In this document: positions 25,737 through 35,198 of the stretch, piece by piece
How the letters are laid out: the number at the start of each line of letters is the position of its first letter
Numbering within the stretch: the first letter of the stretch is position 1
Assembly: GCF_014196505.1 (NCBI RefSeq)
Contig: NZ_JACIDW010000002.1
Span: 124,001 to 188,000, forward strand
Source of the DNA: Rhizobium metallidurans
GTDB lineage: Bacteria > Pseudomonadota > Alphaproteobacteria > Rhizobiales > Rhizobiaceae
Length of the DNA: 64,000 nt
Direction of reading: 5' to 3'
Made by a program: the position numbers and the translations under genes
The notes under the pieces: generated by a model
What the model was told of the DNA's origin: nothing
Databases searched by the model: none
Seen by the model: the letters and a program-made list of their open reading frames with translations, nothing else

Positions 25737-26501
25737 TCAGCCCAGCAGCCGCCGTGTCTGCTCGATCGTTTGCGCACTCGGCCGTGTCGGCCGATACTCC
25801 AGTCCAAGAGCGCCGCGATAGCCCTGCGCCACGAGCCAGTCGGCGCGCGCTTTCAGATCGATCGAGCCGCTGCCCGGCTCGTTGCGGCCGGGATGATCGG
25901 CGACATGAACGTGGAAGACCTTGTCGATATCGCCACCGATCACCGTCGCCGTCTCCTCGCCCATGACGGCGGAGTGGTAGATATCGTAGATGATCCCGAT
26001 CTCCGTCCTCCCCGTCTCCCTGGCGATATCGAGCCCTTCCCGGGTCGAACCGAGGAAATAGCCGACATGATCGATCAGCGTGTTCAACGGCTCGACGCCG
26101 AGGCGAACGCCGCTGTCGGCGAGCGTTTCGCCGGCGCGCGTCAGCGTTTCGGTGAGCGCCGCCCGCTGCTCCTCGCGGGTCTTGCCGGCAAGGTCGTCGC
26201 CCGCCTGCGCGATCAACGTCTTCGCGCCAAGCCGCCGCGCCACCTCGATCGACCGTTTCAGCCCCTCGATAAACGCCGCCTGGTTGGCGCGGTCCGTGAG
26301 CGGGATCATCGGCTCGGCGACGAAGCTCGCGAGCTCGATCCCGGTCTCGTTCAGCGCCCATTCGAGGCTGCCGATGTCCTTGTTGGTCCACCGCCAGAAC
26401 TCGACGGCCTCGACACCGTGACGATGCGCGAGCCTGATACGATCGGCGAAAGTCTCGGCTTCATCGGCGAAAAGCCATTCGATACAGGCAGACAGCTTCA
26501 T
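25737..26501 (-). CDS. hyi: hydroxypyruvate isomerase family protein
   Basis: A 254-residue TIM-barrel enzyme of the xylose-isomerase-like family, closest in pattern to hydroxypyruvate isomerase (hydroxypyruvate to tartronate semialdehyde): starts MKLSACIEWLF, has VEPLN, IIYDIYH, HVHVADHPGRNEPGSGSID and GLEYRP with the metal-binding Glu/Asp/His/Glu residues. No glyoxylate carboligase or tartronate semialdehyde reductase gene is adjacent, so another sugar-isomerase role remains possible. Divergent from the MFS gene. Confidence 0.8.
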   Translation of the reverse strand: MKLSACIEWLFADEAETFADRIRLAHRHGVEAVEFWRWTNKDIGSLEWALNETGIELASFVAEPMIPLTDRANQAAFIEGLKRSIEVARRLGAKTLIAQAGDDLAGKTREEQRAALTETLTRAGETLADSGVRLGVEPLNTLIDHVGYFLGSTREGLDIARETGRTEIGIIYDIYHSAVMGEETATVIGGDIDKVFHVHVADHPGRNEPGSGSIDLKARADWLVAQGYRGALGLEYRPTRPSAQTIEQTRRLLG

Positions 26502-26754
26502 GACATCCCACTTCGTTTCGGCAAGGCAAACGACACGAGCCGCTCGATGATCGCGATCGAACGGCAGGTAAGTGCCTGACTGTAAGCGCGCCGGCCCATC
26601 GGCGCCAGCACTAGACTTCCTAGCGTGAAATTACAAACCACAGCGATAGTTTTCACGCAAAATACACGCATCGTGTTTATTTTGGATTGTATCGGCAAAA
26701 TCCCAAACTAGGATATTGCCGGCGCCGATCTGCGCATACCACCTGGAGACACCA

Positions 26755-27939
26755 ATGCAGCTCGCGCCGCAGCACCGAATCTATGTCTGCTTCTTCCTGT
26801 TCGCCGTGTCGATGGGCGCGCTGCTTGCCCGCCTGCCGGACCTGCAGCAGGCGCTCGGCGTCGATCGCTCGCAACTGGGATTGACGCTGATCGGCGCGGC
26901 CGTGGGGGCGCTGACGGCGCTGACCTTCGCCTCCCCCATCATCGAGCGTCTCGGCGCCCGCACGACGGCCTTCATCACCGTGCTCGGCACATCGGCGCTG
27001 ATCGCGACGGTGCCGTGGATGGCAAGCGCGCCGCTGGTCTTCTGCATCCTCATTCTCGAGGGATTGCTGGCCGGCTCGCTGGAAATCAACCTCAATGTCG
27101 AGATCGACCGTATCGAGGCGCAGCTCGGCCGCGGTGTGATGAACCGGGCGCACGGCTTCTGGAGCCTCGGCTTCTTCCTCACCGCGCTCGTTGCATCGGG
27201 CATTCGCCAGGCCGGCGTGCCGATGTATATCCATCTCGGCCTGACCTTCACCTTCGTTCTCATTGTCGGAACATGGGTGATCTCGGGCATGCGCAACGCG
27301 CCGGCGCGCGTCACGCACCACGAGGAGACGAAGGCGCCGTTGATCGCGCTGCCGACGATGAGCCTGCTGCCGCTCTGCGGCATCGGTGTCGCCGCCTTCC
27401 TGATCGAGGGTGCCGGCATCGACTGGTCTGCGATCTACATGCGCGACGTCTTCGCCTCCGAACCCTTCATCGGCGGACTTGGTCTCACCTCGTTCACCTT
27501 CTTCATGGCAGCCGCCCGCCTGCTCGTCGATCCGCAGGTCGATCGCTTCGGCGCACGCGCGGTGGCGACGGTGCTGCTGGTGCTGGCGGCGGCTGGCGTC
27601 ATTGCCGTCTGGGCCGCCCCGCATCCCTTCGTGGCGCTGCTCGGCTTCGGACTGATGGGCGCCGGCTGCAGCGCCGTCTATCCGCTCAGCGTCTCGGCCG
27701 CCGCGCAGCGCACCGACCGCCCGTCCCACGTCAATGTCGCGGCCGTCGCGCAGATGTCCTTCGTGGTCTTCTTCCTGGCGCCGCCGCTGCTCGGCTTCAT
27801 CGCCGACCACGCCGGCATGCGCATCGCCTACCTCATCTGCCTGCCGCTGATCATCTACGCGCTGTTGTCGATCAAGTCGCTGCCCAGCCGCAGACGTGCC
27901 GACCAGCCGACCGATGCGAGCGCCGGAAGCGCGGCCTAA
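26755..27939 (+). CDS. MFS permease, sugar/organic acid type
   Basis: A 394-residue, 12-helix major facilitator. Start MQLAPQHRIYVCFFLF at 26755 gives a standard first helix; the upstream ATG at 26716 adds residues without similarity. It has the FucP/YbjJ-like pattern (LEGLLAGSLEINLNVEIDRIEAQLGR) rather than drug-exporter motifs. Divergent from hyi with a 250-base intergenic region; a shared sugar or small-acid substrate is plausible but unproven. Confidence 0.8.
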   Translation: MQLAPQHRIYVCFFLFAVSMGALLARLPDLQQALGVDRSQLGLTLIGAAVGALTALTFASPIIERLGARTTAFITVLGTSALIATVPWMASAPLVFCILILEGLLAGSLEINLNVEIDRIEAQLGRGVMNRAHGFWSLGFFLTALVASGIRQAGVPMYIHLGLTFTFVLIVGTWVISGMRNAPARVTHHEETKAPLIALPTMSLLPLCGIGVAAFLIEGAGIDWSAIYMRDVFASEPFIGGLGLTSFTFFMAAARLLVDPQVDRFGARAVATVLLVLAAAGVIAVWAAPHPFVALLGFGLMGAGCSAVYPLSVSAAAQRTDRPSHVNVAAVAQMSFVVFFLAPPLLGFIADHAGMRIAYLICLPLIIYALLSIKSLPSRRRADQPTDASAGSAA

Positions 27940-28217
27940 TCAACAGCGGCAAAGACCGAAAAGAGCTCCTGCGACCGTCGCTGGCATTCGCGAGGACACG
28001 GCGAATCGCTGAGCCGGCAAATCATGCACCGCGAAAAAATCTCGCTTTCAGGTGCCCGGGCGCCCGCTTTTCAGCATCGTCGGCCCGCACATGGCCGAAC
28101 TGATTCGCGTGCTGGAACGACCGTCGGAAATAGACGGGAAAGATGCGTACCCCGCCTCACCGGCGGCACTCGCCTGAGCGAGTGTTGCATCTGCAATACT
28201 TTGATTTCTCTGAGAGA

Positions 28218-28294
<77 letters not shown>

Positions 28295-28417
28295 GTCCGC
28301 GCTGTGTTGCGTGGTGTGAGAGGGCGTATAAACAGGATCGTTCAGCTTGTCTAGCGCCCTTCCTAAAATTCTTTCGACAAACGCGATTTTTTTGTGCGTT
28401 GCCGAAATCCAATGAAA

Positions 28418-29329
28418 TCAAAGGTCCAGCGTACCGGTCGCGAGCCGCACCGCCTGGCCGCCGATCCGGGCGTTCGAGATCGACCCGCCTTCGACATCCA
28501 TATGCAGGTGGATAAAGGAGGGGCGTCCCATCTCCACGCCCTGCTCGATCATGACGTCGTGATGACCATCCGGCAGCCGGTCGAAATGATGGATCGCGCC
28601 TGATAGAGCCGCCGCCGCCGATCCCGTCGCCGGGTCCTCGACGATCCCCATGCCGCTCGCGAACATCCGCGTATGGAATTTCGCGACGTGGTTCACGCCA
28701 CCACGGCAGTAGATATAGGCGGAGGCCAGCGCCCCGTCGACGAAAGGCACGGTCGCTTCCCAAAGCTGCGGATCGAAGTCCAGCCGCTCGGCCACGCCGA
28801 TGTCGCGCACCGGCACCAGAAGGAACGGCACACCCGCCGACCACAGCGAGGGAACGTGATTCTCGAAGCCGATCTCGCTCGTCTTCAGCGACAGCGCCTT
28901 GCCGATGCCGATCCGGTCGAGCGGCATGGCGATCTGCTGCGATTTGCGCGGCAGGTCGAATTCCGCGAAGCTCGCCTCCCCCTCATTCAGCCGCACCGCG
29001 CAGCGCACCGGCCCGATGTTTTCCTCCAGCACCGAGACCAGATCGATGGTCGAACCGCCATGGATGCGCTCCGCGAGCGCGATCGCGGTTCCAACCGTCG
29101 GATGCCCGGCGAAGGGCAGCTCCCGGCCCGGCGTGAAGATGCGGATCTTGGCGACATGGGCGGGATTGCCGGATGCCTGCACGAAGACCGTCTCTGAAAG
29201 GTTCAATTCCTTGGCGATCGATTGCATCGCCTCGTCGCTCAGATCGTCGCCATCGAAGATGACCGCCAGCGGGTTGCCCGTCAGCTTGCGATTGGTGAAC
29301 ACGTCATAGACGCTGTAGCTGCGCGCCAC
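28418..29329 (-). CDS. PhzF-family isomerase
   Basis: A 303-residue two-domain protein of the PhzF/DapF-like superfamily. Hallmarks: YDVFTNRKLTGNPLAV, catalytic Glu46 in ELNLSETVFV, FTPGRELPFAGHPTVGTA and EDPATGSAAAALSG. Outside phenazine clusters these proteins are widespread with mostly unknown substrates, acting as isomerases or epimerases. No phenazine genes are near. The Nudix gene lies 65 bases upstream on the same strand. Confidence 0.9.
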   Translation of the reverse strand: MARSYSVYDVFTNRKLTGNPLAVIFDGDDLSDEAMQSIAKELNLSETVFVQASGNPAHVAKIRIFTPGRELPFAGHPTVGTAIALAERIHGGSTIDLVSVLEENIGPVRCAVRLNEGEASFAEFDLPRKSQQIAMPLDRIGIGKALSLKTSEIGFENHVPSLWSAGVPFLLVPVRDIGVAERLDFDPQLWEATVPFVDGALASAYIYCRGGVNHVAKFHTRMFASGMGIVEDPATGSAAAALSGAIHHFDRLPDGHHDVMIEQGVEMGRPSFIHLHMDVEGGSISNARIGGQAVRLATGTLDL

Positions 29330-29394
29330 ATCGACCTCCTTGTATCGATCCTCGTTGCGCCAACCTGCCCGACCGCTTGAGCGAGCGCAAGGCG

Positions 29395-30150
29395 TTAGGT
29401 GAGCGAAGACTTATGGAAGTACCAGTCGATGACGGGCAGCATCGCGAAGTTATAGGAATAGGCCTCGGGATCAGCCGAACGGATGGCGACGGCGCCCGCG
29501 ATTTCCTTGTCCTCGGCAACCAGCATGTGCGCGTGGATCCTCTCGACGATCTCGTCGGCCGTCAGGTCGAATCGGTACATCTTGAGCACGGTGACTGTGC
29601 GTCGGTGATAGGTCGCGAAATATCCTTCGCCGGCCTGCGCATCACGCAGATCGAAACCCGTTTCCTCCAGCACCTCGCGCCGCATGTTGTATTCCAGGTC
29701 GCAGCGCCCGTCGAAAATATCATCCGGCTCCAGCGATCCGGCCGCGAAATAGACCTGTCCGGGATTGGCCGTATGCGCGCCCATGCGGATCGCCACCAGC
29801 GCGCCGTCGCTGCTTTCGATGACGGGATAGGCGAAGAGATGGATGCCGCCCTGCCGCTCCGGCTGCCGACGCCAGTACATGAAGGTGGAAAAGGGAATGA
29901 CATGCCCCTCGCCCGCAAGGCCTTCGCTCGTCAGCGCCAGCCGCTTCTGGAAAATCATCCGGCCGTCGAAAAGATGCGGGTTCGCCGCCGTTTCGCTGAC
30001 CCAGTTCTCGGCGATCGCATCGCCATTCGCGCTGTAAAACGGATGGTCATCAGGCAGAACGCGGAGATCAACGCCCGCGATCGGAAACACCGTGCGCGGC
30101 TCCGGCCAGCCGGCGAAATCCTCTGAAAAGTCCATCTCAAATCCCCTCAT
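29395..30150 (-). CDS. Nudix hydrolase
   Basis: A 251-residue protein with a Nudix domain near residues 130-170. The Nudix box is seen as GSLEPDDIF...RREVLEETGFDL; the distance between the first Gly and REVLEETG is longer than in the classical box, an insertion seen in some CoA- or ADP-sugar-type Nudix proteins. The ATG at 30150 overlaps the upstream nuclease gene's stop as ATGA; an alternative ATG at 30135 has a better GGGGA ribosome site. The N-terminal half lacks a recognised domain. Substrate unknown. Confidence 0.8.
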   Translation of the reverse strand: MRGFEMDFSEDFAGWPEPRTVFPIAGVDLRVLPDDHPFYSANGDAIAENWVSETAANPHLFDGRMIFQKRLALTSEGLAGEGHVIPFSTFMYWRRQPERQGGIHLFAYPVIESSDGALVAIRMGAHTANPGQVYFAAGSLEPDDIFDGRCDLEYNMRREVLEETGFDLRDAQAGEGYFATYHRRTVTVLKMYRFDLTADEIVERIHAHMLVAEDKEIAGAVAIRSADPEAYSYNFAMLPVIDWYFHKSSLT

Positions 30151-31256
30151 GTCAAATCGAGTTCCATGACGACGGGGCAATGGTCCGACGCCTTCGGCCG
30201 ATCCCAGCCGGTGCGCGGATAGCGCTCGACCTCCTGGCCCGGCGGAAACACCGTGCGAAAGGGCTGGCCGCTGCGAATGATCTCCGGCAGCCGTCCGGCA
30301 TTGGTCCTAGCAAGTGCCGGCGACAGCCAGATGTAGCCGAGCTGGCACAGCCACTGCTCTTCCGGCCCGCGCGCGTGATAGAGCGTCCAACGGTCGAGCG
30401 GATCGCGGCGGCGCACCACGTTCTCCGCGAATCCGTCGCGGCTGAATTCGTCGAGCGCGCTTTCGCTTTCGTCCTCGTGTTTGAACGAATAGCCCGTCCG
30501 CCGCCGCCCGATCACGTCGACGCGCTCCTGATAGTCGTTCATGTCGCCGCAGATGACGAAGCGCTTGTCGTCGGTGTTTCCCGCGCCGAACCGGCCTTCG
30601 ATGATCCGGCGCACGGCGCTCGCCTCGGCGCGGCGGATCGGCATCGTGTAGCGCCGCCCGTCCAGGCCCTCGCGCGGCCCGCCCATCGACTTGAAATGCA
30701 CGACGTAGAGCGTCATCGGCACGCCGCCGATCCTGAGATCGAGCTCCAGGCAATCGCGCTTGAAGATCTTGTCGTCGATACGGGCGTTCTGGGCGAGATC
30801 GTCGTTGAAGAGATTAAGATCGCGATAGGTGGTCATCGCGTGGCTCTTGATCTCGACAAGCTCGATCTTCTGTCCGTCGCGCGTTTCCTCGCGCATCAGG
30901 ACGGCGACGTCGATGCCGCGGCTGTCATTGCCCTCGACCAGATATTTCTGCCGGTAGCCGTTGCCGACCATGCGGAAGAGATAGCCGTATTCGAAGGCCT
31001 GCAGCGCCTCCATGTTGTCGATCTCCTGCAGGCAGAGGATATCGGCATCCGCGTCGGCGATCGCCAGCGCCGTCATCTGCCTGGTATCATCCGTGGACGC
31101 GATCACCCGCGCCTGCTCCAGCTGCTGGTAGACGCCCTCGCTTCTGATATCGAAGAGCTTGATCACCCGGTCCTGGCGCAGCTGGTTTCGAAATCCGGTG
31201 AAGTCGAACCGCGTCATGAGGTTTTCGACGTTGAAGGTGGCAATGCGTAAAGACAT
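30147..31256 (-). CDS. endonuclease/exonuclease/phosphatase family protein
   Basis: A 369-residue cytosolic hydrolase of the EEP (DNase I-like) superfamily: starts RIATFNVENL, then ILCLQEIDNMEAL (metal-binding Glu), LYVVHFKSMGG, FVICGDMNDY and the terminal KASDHCPVVMEL with the catalytic Asp-His pair. Without a signal peptide it may act on nucleic acids or phosphoesters in the cytosol. Overlaps the Nudix gene by four bases; the two form an operon. Confidence 0.88.
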   Translation of the reverse strand: MSLRIATFNVENLMTRFDFTGFRNQLRQDRVIKLFDIRSEGVYQQLEQARVIASTDDTRQMTALAIADADADILCLQEIDNMEALQAFEYGYLFRMVGNGYRQKYLVEGNDSRGIDVAVLMREETRDGQKIELVEIKSHAMTTYRDLNLFNDDLAQNARIDDKIFKRDCLELDLRIGGVPMTLYVVHFKSMGGPREGLDGRRYTMPIRRAEASAVRRIIEGRFGAGNTDDKRFVICGDMNDYQERVDVIGRRRTGYSFKHEDESESALDEFSRDGFAENVVRRRDPLDRWTLYHARGPEEQWLCQLGYIWLSPALARTNAGRLPEIIRSGQPFRTVFPPGQEVERYPRTGWDRPKASDHCPVVMELDLT

Positions 31257-31326
31257 CAGGCACTTCCGGTTGGCTTTGCACCAACACTAGAGAGCAAATG
31301 CCGCTTCGGAAAGCCCGCTTCGCCGA

Positions 31327-32355
31327 TCATAGCCGCCATGCACCCCGGATCATCGCCCGGACGTCATCGCCGACGGCAAGCTTCGACCGGCTGAAGGCCC
31401 TCAGGATCTGCCCATCCGCCAGCCTGAGCCGGGCCGCGTAGCGCTCGCCTTCGTAGAGCACGGATTCGACCGTCGCCGCGATTCCTTCGCCGCCGAGAAC
31501 GACATCCTCCTGTCGCACCAGAACATCCGCTCGCGACGCCGAACCGCCCTCACCCGAGAACAACGGCTCGACCGCCGCCCAATCGAGTTGCCTGACGTCA
31601 CCATCAGGAGACCTCAGCGAAACGATCGCCCCCCGACCGATCAGCCCGCCGACGACGCGCCCCTCCGGCCGCGCATAGATCTCATCCGGCGGCGCCACCT
31701 GCAGTAGCTGCCCTTCCGACATCACCGCGACGTCGGTCGCCAGCGCCATCGCCTCGCTCTGGTCATGCGTGACATAGACCATCGTCGCGCCGGAGCGCTG
31801 GTGGAACTCGCGAAACGTCTCCTCCATCTCCTGCTTCAGGTGACGGTCGAGGTTGGCAAGCGGTTCGTCGAGCAGCACCACGTCGGGCGATGTCACGAGG
31901 CAGCGCGCCAAAGCCACGCGCTGCCGCTGTCCGCCCGAGAGATCGGCGGGCCGCCGCTCCGCATAGGCCTCGAGCCTGACGGTCGCGAGCGCCTCGCCCA
32001 CCTTTCTGCGATAGGCCTCGCCCGAGACCCCGCGCACCTTTAAGGGATAGCCGACATTGTCGGCGACGCTCATGTGCGGCCACAGCGCGTAGGACTGGAA
32101 CACCATCGCCATGTTGCGCCTTTCCGGCGGCAGCGATTGCGAGGCGTCGGCGAGCAGCCGTTCGCCGAGGTGCAGCGACCCGTCCGTCGGCGTCTCGAAG
32201 CCGGCGATCATGCGAAGCACCGTTGTCTTCCCACAGCCGGATGGCCCGAGCAGCGCCAGGAAGCCACCCTCGCGCACGTCGATCGAAAGGTTCGAGACGG
32301 CGGCGCGTCCGGTGCCGAAATCCTTGGCGACACGATTGAGGATCAATTTCGCCAC
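31327..32355 (-). CDS. ABC transporter ATP-binding protein, FbpC/AfuC-like
   Basis: A 342-residue ATPase with Walker A GPSGCGKTT, signature LSGGQRQRVALARCL, Walker B VVLLDEPLANLD and switch His in YVTHDQSEAM, plus a C-terminal TOBE-like regulatory domain. It overlaps the permease gene by 13 bases and ends a binding protein-permease-ATPase operon on the minus strand. Iron(III) or a related anion complex is the usual substrate of this group. Confidence 0.9.
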   Translation of the reverse strand: MAKLILNRVAKDFGTGRAAVSNLSIDVREGGFLALLGPSGCGKTTVLRMIAGFETPTDGSLHLGERLLADASQSLPPERRNMAMVFQSYALWPHMSVADNVGYPLKVRGVSGEAYRRKVGEALATVRLEAYAERRPADLSGGQRQRVALARCLVTSPDVVLLDEPLANLDRHLKQEMEETFREFHQRSGATMVYVTHDQSEAMALATDVAVMSEGQLLQVAPPDEIYARPEGRVVGGLIGRGAIVSLRSPDGDVRQLDWAAVEPLFSGEGGSASRADVLVRQEDVVLGGEGIAATVESVLYEGERYAARLRLADGQILRAFSRSKLAVGDDVRAMIRGAWRL

Positions 32356-34037
32356 GGCACCACTCCCTTCGGCAGCCGCTTTGCCATCAGTTCCAGAAGC
32401 AGCATCATGAAAACGACCATGAGAACGACGAGCACCGACAGCGCCGAGGCGAGATCGGAGCTGCCGCTGTCATCGAGATTGTAGATGGCGACGCCAAGCG
32501 TCTGCGTCCCCGCCGACCAGAGCAGCGCCGAGATGGTCAGCTCGTTGCAGGCGATCAGGAAGACGAGGATGACCGAGGCCCCGGCCGCCGGCGCGATCAG
32601 CGGCACGATGATATCCTTCAGCCGCCGGAAGAACCCCGCCCCCGACAGCCGCGCCGCCTCTTCCAGTGCCGGATCGAGCTGGTGGAAGGCGCTGACGACA
32701 GGCTTGAGGCTGACGGCGAAGAAGCTCGAGAGATAGGCGATCAGGATGATCCACACGGTCCCGTAGATCGTCACGTTGATCAGCGGAATGGGTGCCGCGA
32801 AGACGAGGATGAACGACACCGCGACGACGATCCCCGGCAGCGAATACGGGATCTCGATGACGCTGGCGACGATACGCCCCAGCAGGTCCTTGCGCCGCGT
32901 CAGCGCATAGGCGGCAAGCACGGTCACCATGAGGAGACACAAGGCGGTGCCCGCCGCCAGCGACAGCGAATTGACGAAGGCCGTCCGCGTCACCGCCTGC
33001 GTGAAGAGGATCTCGGAGAAGGCCTGGAACGTCATCGTCTTGAAGGTCAAGGGCACGCCATAGGCCGGCACCAGGGCACCGGCGACCAGCGCGAAGAAGG
33101 GTGCCGCCAGCATGAAGAAGATCAGGATCCAGAGCACCGGCGCGAACAGGAGCTTCCAATATCCGAGCTCGAAGGTGGCCGTCGCGCCCGAGAGACCGAG
33201 CACGCGGTAATCGCGCCCGCGCAGCGCCCGGTCCTGGATGGCGAGCCCGGCCACCGAGATGATCGCGATGATCGCCGAGAGCAGCGCGACGTCGCCGAAG
33301 GTGCGGCTGGTGAAGGCCGAGAACTTGGTGAAGATCAGCGTCGGCAGCGTGTAGATCGAGGCCGGAATGCCGAGAATGGCGGGAATGCCGAAATTGCCGG
33401 TGCTGGAGACGAAGGAGATCGCCGCGCCCGCGATGATCCCAGGTAGCGACAGCGGCAGGATGATATCGCGAAACACCCGGAAGCTCGATGCGCCCGAGAG
33501 GCGCGCCGCCTCGACGCCATCGCGCGGCAGCGACATCAGGCTGGCGCGCAGCGCCAGATAGACCAGCGGCGCATGCTGCACGCCATAAAGCAGCGCGATG
33601 CCGCCGACCGAGTAGAGCGGCTGCGGCGAGCCCAAAGGCGGCGCGATATGCAGCGCCTTCAGAAGCGGGCTCGACGGCCCCGACATCTGCACCCAGGCAA
33701 GTGCCGTCACCTGCGGCGGGATCATCATCGGCAGCACGAAGAGGAAGCTGATCACCCCCTTCGCCCTGATATCGGTCAGCGTCAGCAGAAAGGCGAAGGC
33801 GCAGCCGATGATGAGCGAGATGATCGTGCCGAGGACGGCGGTGACCAGCGTGTAATAGGTCGCCGACCAGAGCGCCGGATCGGAGAGAACAGCGATCGCG
33901 CCGCCATTGGCGAACGCCGCGACACCCGTCATCGCCAGCCGCGCAAGCGGCAGCACGCTGAGGATGAGAACGATCAGGACGATAAAAGGAAACAGCCAGG
34001 CGGGCTGGCTGTTTCCGGGACGCACATATCCGTACAT
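32343..34037 (-). CDS. ABC transporter permease, FbpB/AfuB-like (fused double permease)
   Basis: A 564-residue inner-membrane protein with about 12 helices and two copies of the permease EAA loop, VEAARLSGASSFRVFRDIILP and LEEAARLSGAGFFRRLKDIIVP, as in FbpB-type fused permeases. It lies between the binding-protein gene (15 bases away) and the ATPase gene (13-base overlap), so all three are one operon. Confidence 0.9.
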   Translation of the reverse strand: MYGYVRPGNSQPAWLFPFIVLIVLILSVLPLARLAMTGVAAFANGGAIAVLSDPALWSATYYTLVTAVLGTIISLIIGCAFAFLLTLTDIRAKGVISFLFVLPMMIPPQVTALAWVQMSGPSSPLLKALHIAPPLGSPQPLYSVGGIALLYGVQHAPLVYLALRASLMSLPRDGVEAARLSGASSFRVFRDIILPLSLPGIIAGAAISFVSSTGNFGIPAILGIPASIYTLPTLIFTKFSAFTSRTFGDVALLSAIIAIISVAGLAIQDRALRGRDYRVLGLSGATATFELGYWKLLFAPVLWILIFFMLAAPFFALVAGALVPAYGVPLTFKTMTFQAFSEILFTQAVTRTAFVNSLSLAAGTALCLLMVTVLAAYALTRRKDLLGRIVASVIEIPYSLPGIVVAVSFILVFAAPIPLINVTIYGTVWIILIAYLSSFFAVSLKPVVSAFHQLDPALEEAARLSGAGFFRRLKDIIVPLIAPAAGASVILVFLIACNELTISALLWSAGTQTLGVAIYNLDDSGSSDLASALSVLVVLMVVFMMLLLELMAKRLPKGVVPWRN

Positions 34038-34052
34038 GGACGCTGTCGGCTA

Positions 34053-35030
34053 TCAGTTCGAGCCGTAGATGCCCGAGAAGGTCTTCAGGTCGGCATCGGT
34101 GTTCTTGAGCGCGGAGGCGGCGTTGATCGGCAGCACCTTGATGCTGTCGCGTGCCGGGAAGCCTTCCGGAAGCTTCATGCCGTTACGAGCAGGGATGTAG
34201 CCGAGCTTGACGAAGCCTTCCTGGCCCTTTTCGGAGAGCACGTAATCGACGAACTTCTTGGCGGCGTCTGCGTTCTTGGCGCTGGCGAGGATACCGACCG
34301 GCTCGGTCACGGCGGATACGCCTTCCGTCGGGAAGACGAACTCGACGGGAGCACCCTTCGCCTTTTCGCGGATCGGCATGTAGTCGACGATCATGCCATA
34401 GGCCTTCTCGCCCGAGGCGACGGCCTTGAGGATGCCGCCGTTACCGCCGGCAGCGGTTGCGCCGTTTGCGGCCAGACCCTTGTAGAAGTCCCAGCCGAGG
34501 CCATCGACGCCGGCAAGCGTCTGCGCGTGGATGAGGGCCGCACCCGAGGTCAGCGGGCTCGGCATGGTGACGAGGCCCTTGGCTTCCGGCTTCGTCAGGT
34601 CCTTCCAGCTCGTCGGCTTCAGCGAGGCGGACGTGTTGTAGATGATGCCTGTCGTGATCAGCTTGGTCGAATAGTAGTAGCCGTCGGCGTCATAAAGCGA
34701 GGCGTCGTAGTTGGTGGCCTCGGGCGACTTGTAGGCCATCAGCTTGCCGGCTTCCTTGAGGCGCTCGAGCGTCACCGTGTCGGCGATCAGGAGAACGTCG
34801 GCAACCGGATTGCCGGCCTCGATCTCGGCCTGCAGCTTGGCCATGATCTTCGGCGTGCCGTCGCGCACCCAGTCGACCTTGATGTCGGGGTTGGCGGCCA
34901 TGAAGCCATCAACGGTTGCCTGCGCATCCTCGTTCGGCTGGCTGGTGTAGAGCACCAGGTTGGCGGCGGATGCGGGAACGGCAAACAGGCTTGCGGCGAG
35001 AAGCGCCGCGGCGGAAACGATGGTCTTCAT
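34053..35030 (-). CDS. ABC transporter periplasmic binding protein, Fe(III)/AfuA type
   Basis: A 325-residue periplasmic protein with a clean signal peptide (MKTIVSAAALLAASLFAVPASA). The start at 35030 was chosen over 35084 for that reason. The fold pattern LVLYTSQPNEDAQATVDGFMA... PVADVLLIAD... GYYYSTKL... matches the FbpA/AfuA/FutA clan, with a Tyr cluster that can bind ferric iron; some relatives bind 2-aminoethylphosphonate or other anions. First gene of the three-gene import operon. Confidence 0.88.
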   Translation of the reverse strand: MKTIVSAAALLAASLFAVPASAANLVLYTSQPNEDAQATVDGFMAANPDIKVDWVRDGTPKIMAKLQAEIEAGNPVADVLLIADTVTLERLKEAGKLMAYKSPEATNYDASLYDADGYYYSTKLITTGIIYNTSASLKPTSWKDLTKPEAKGLVTMPSPLTSGAALIHAQTLAGVDGLGWDFYKGLAANGATAAGGNGGILKAVASGEKAYGMIVDYMPIREKAKGAPVEFVFPTEGVSAVTEPVGILASAKNADAAKKFVDYVLSEKGQEGFVKLGYIPARNGMKLPEGFPARDSIKVLPINAASALKNTDADLKTFSGIYGSN

Positions 35031-35198
35031 TGGATAATGCCCTCGGTGATGGAAGGCCCGTTCATTAGACATCTGGATTAACACGATTGTGACAGTTGAC
35101 GTGCGCCGATCATCAATGCGCCGCCCTTGACCCGATCACCTCACCCCTATCTTCTAGCCCGCGTTTTCATTTTCGATTTCGGGACAGGAGGAAGTCTT

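Noticed and set aside
26630..26715. Possible operators GTGAAA...TTTTCAC and TTGGATT...AATCCCAA between hyi and the MFS gene
   Set aside because: Arms are short and imperfect, and AT-rich sequence makes chance matches likely.
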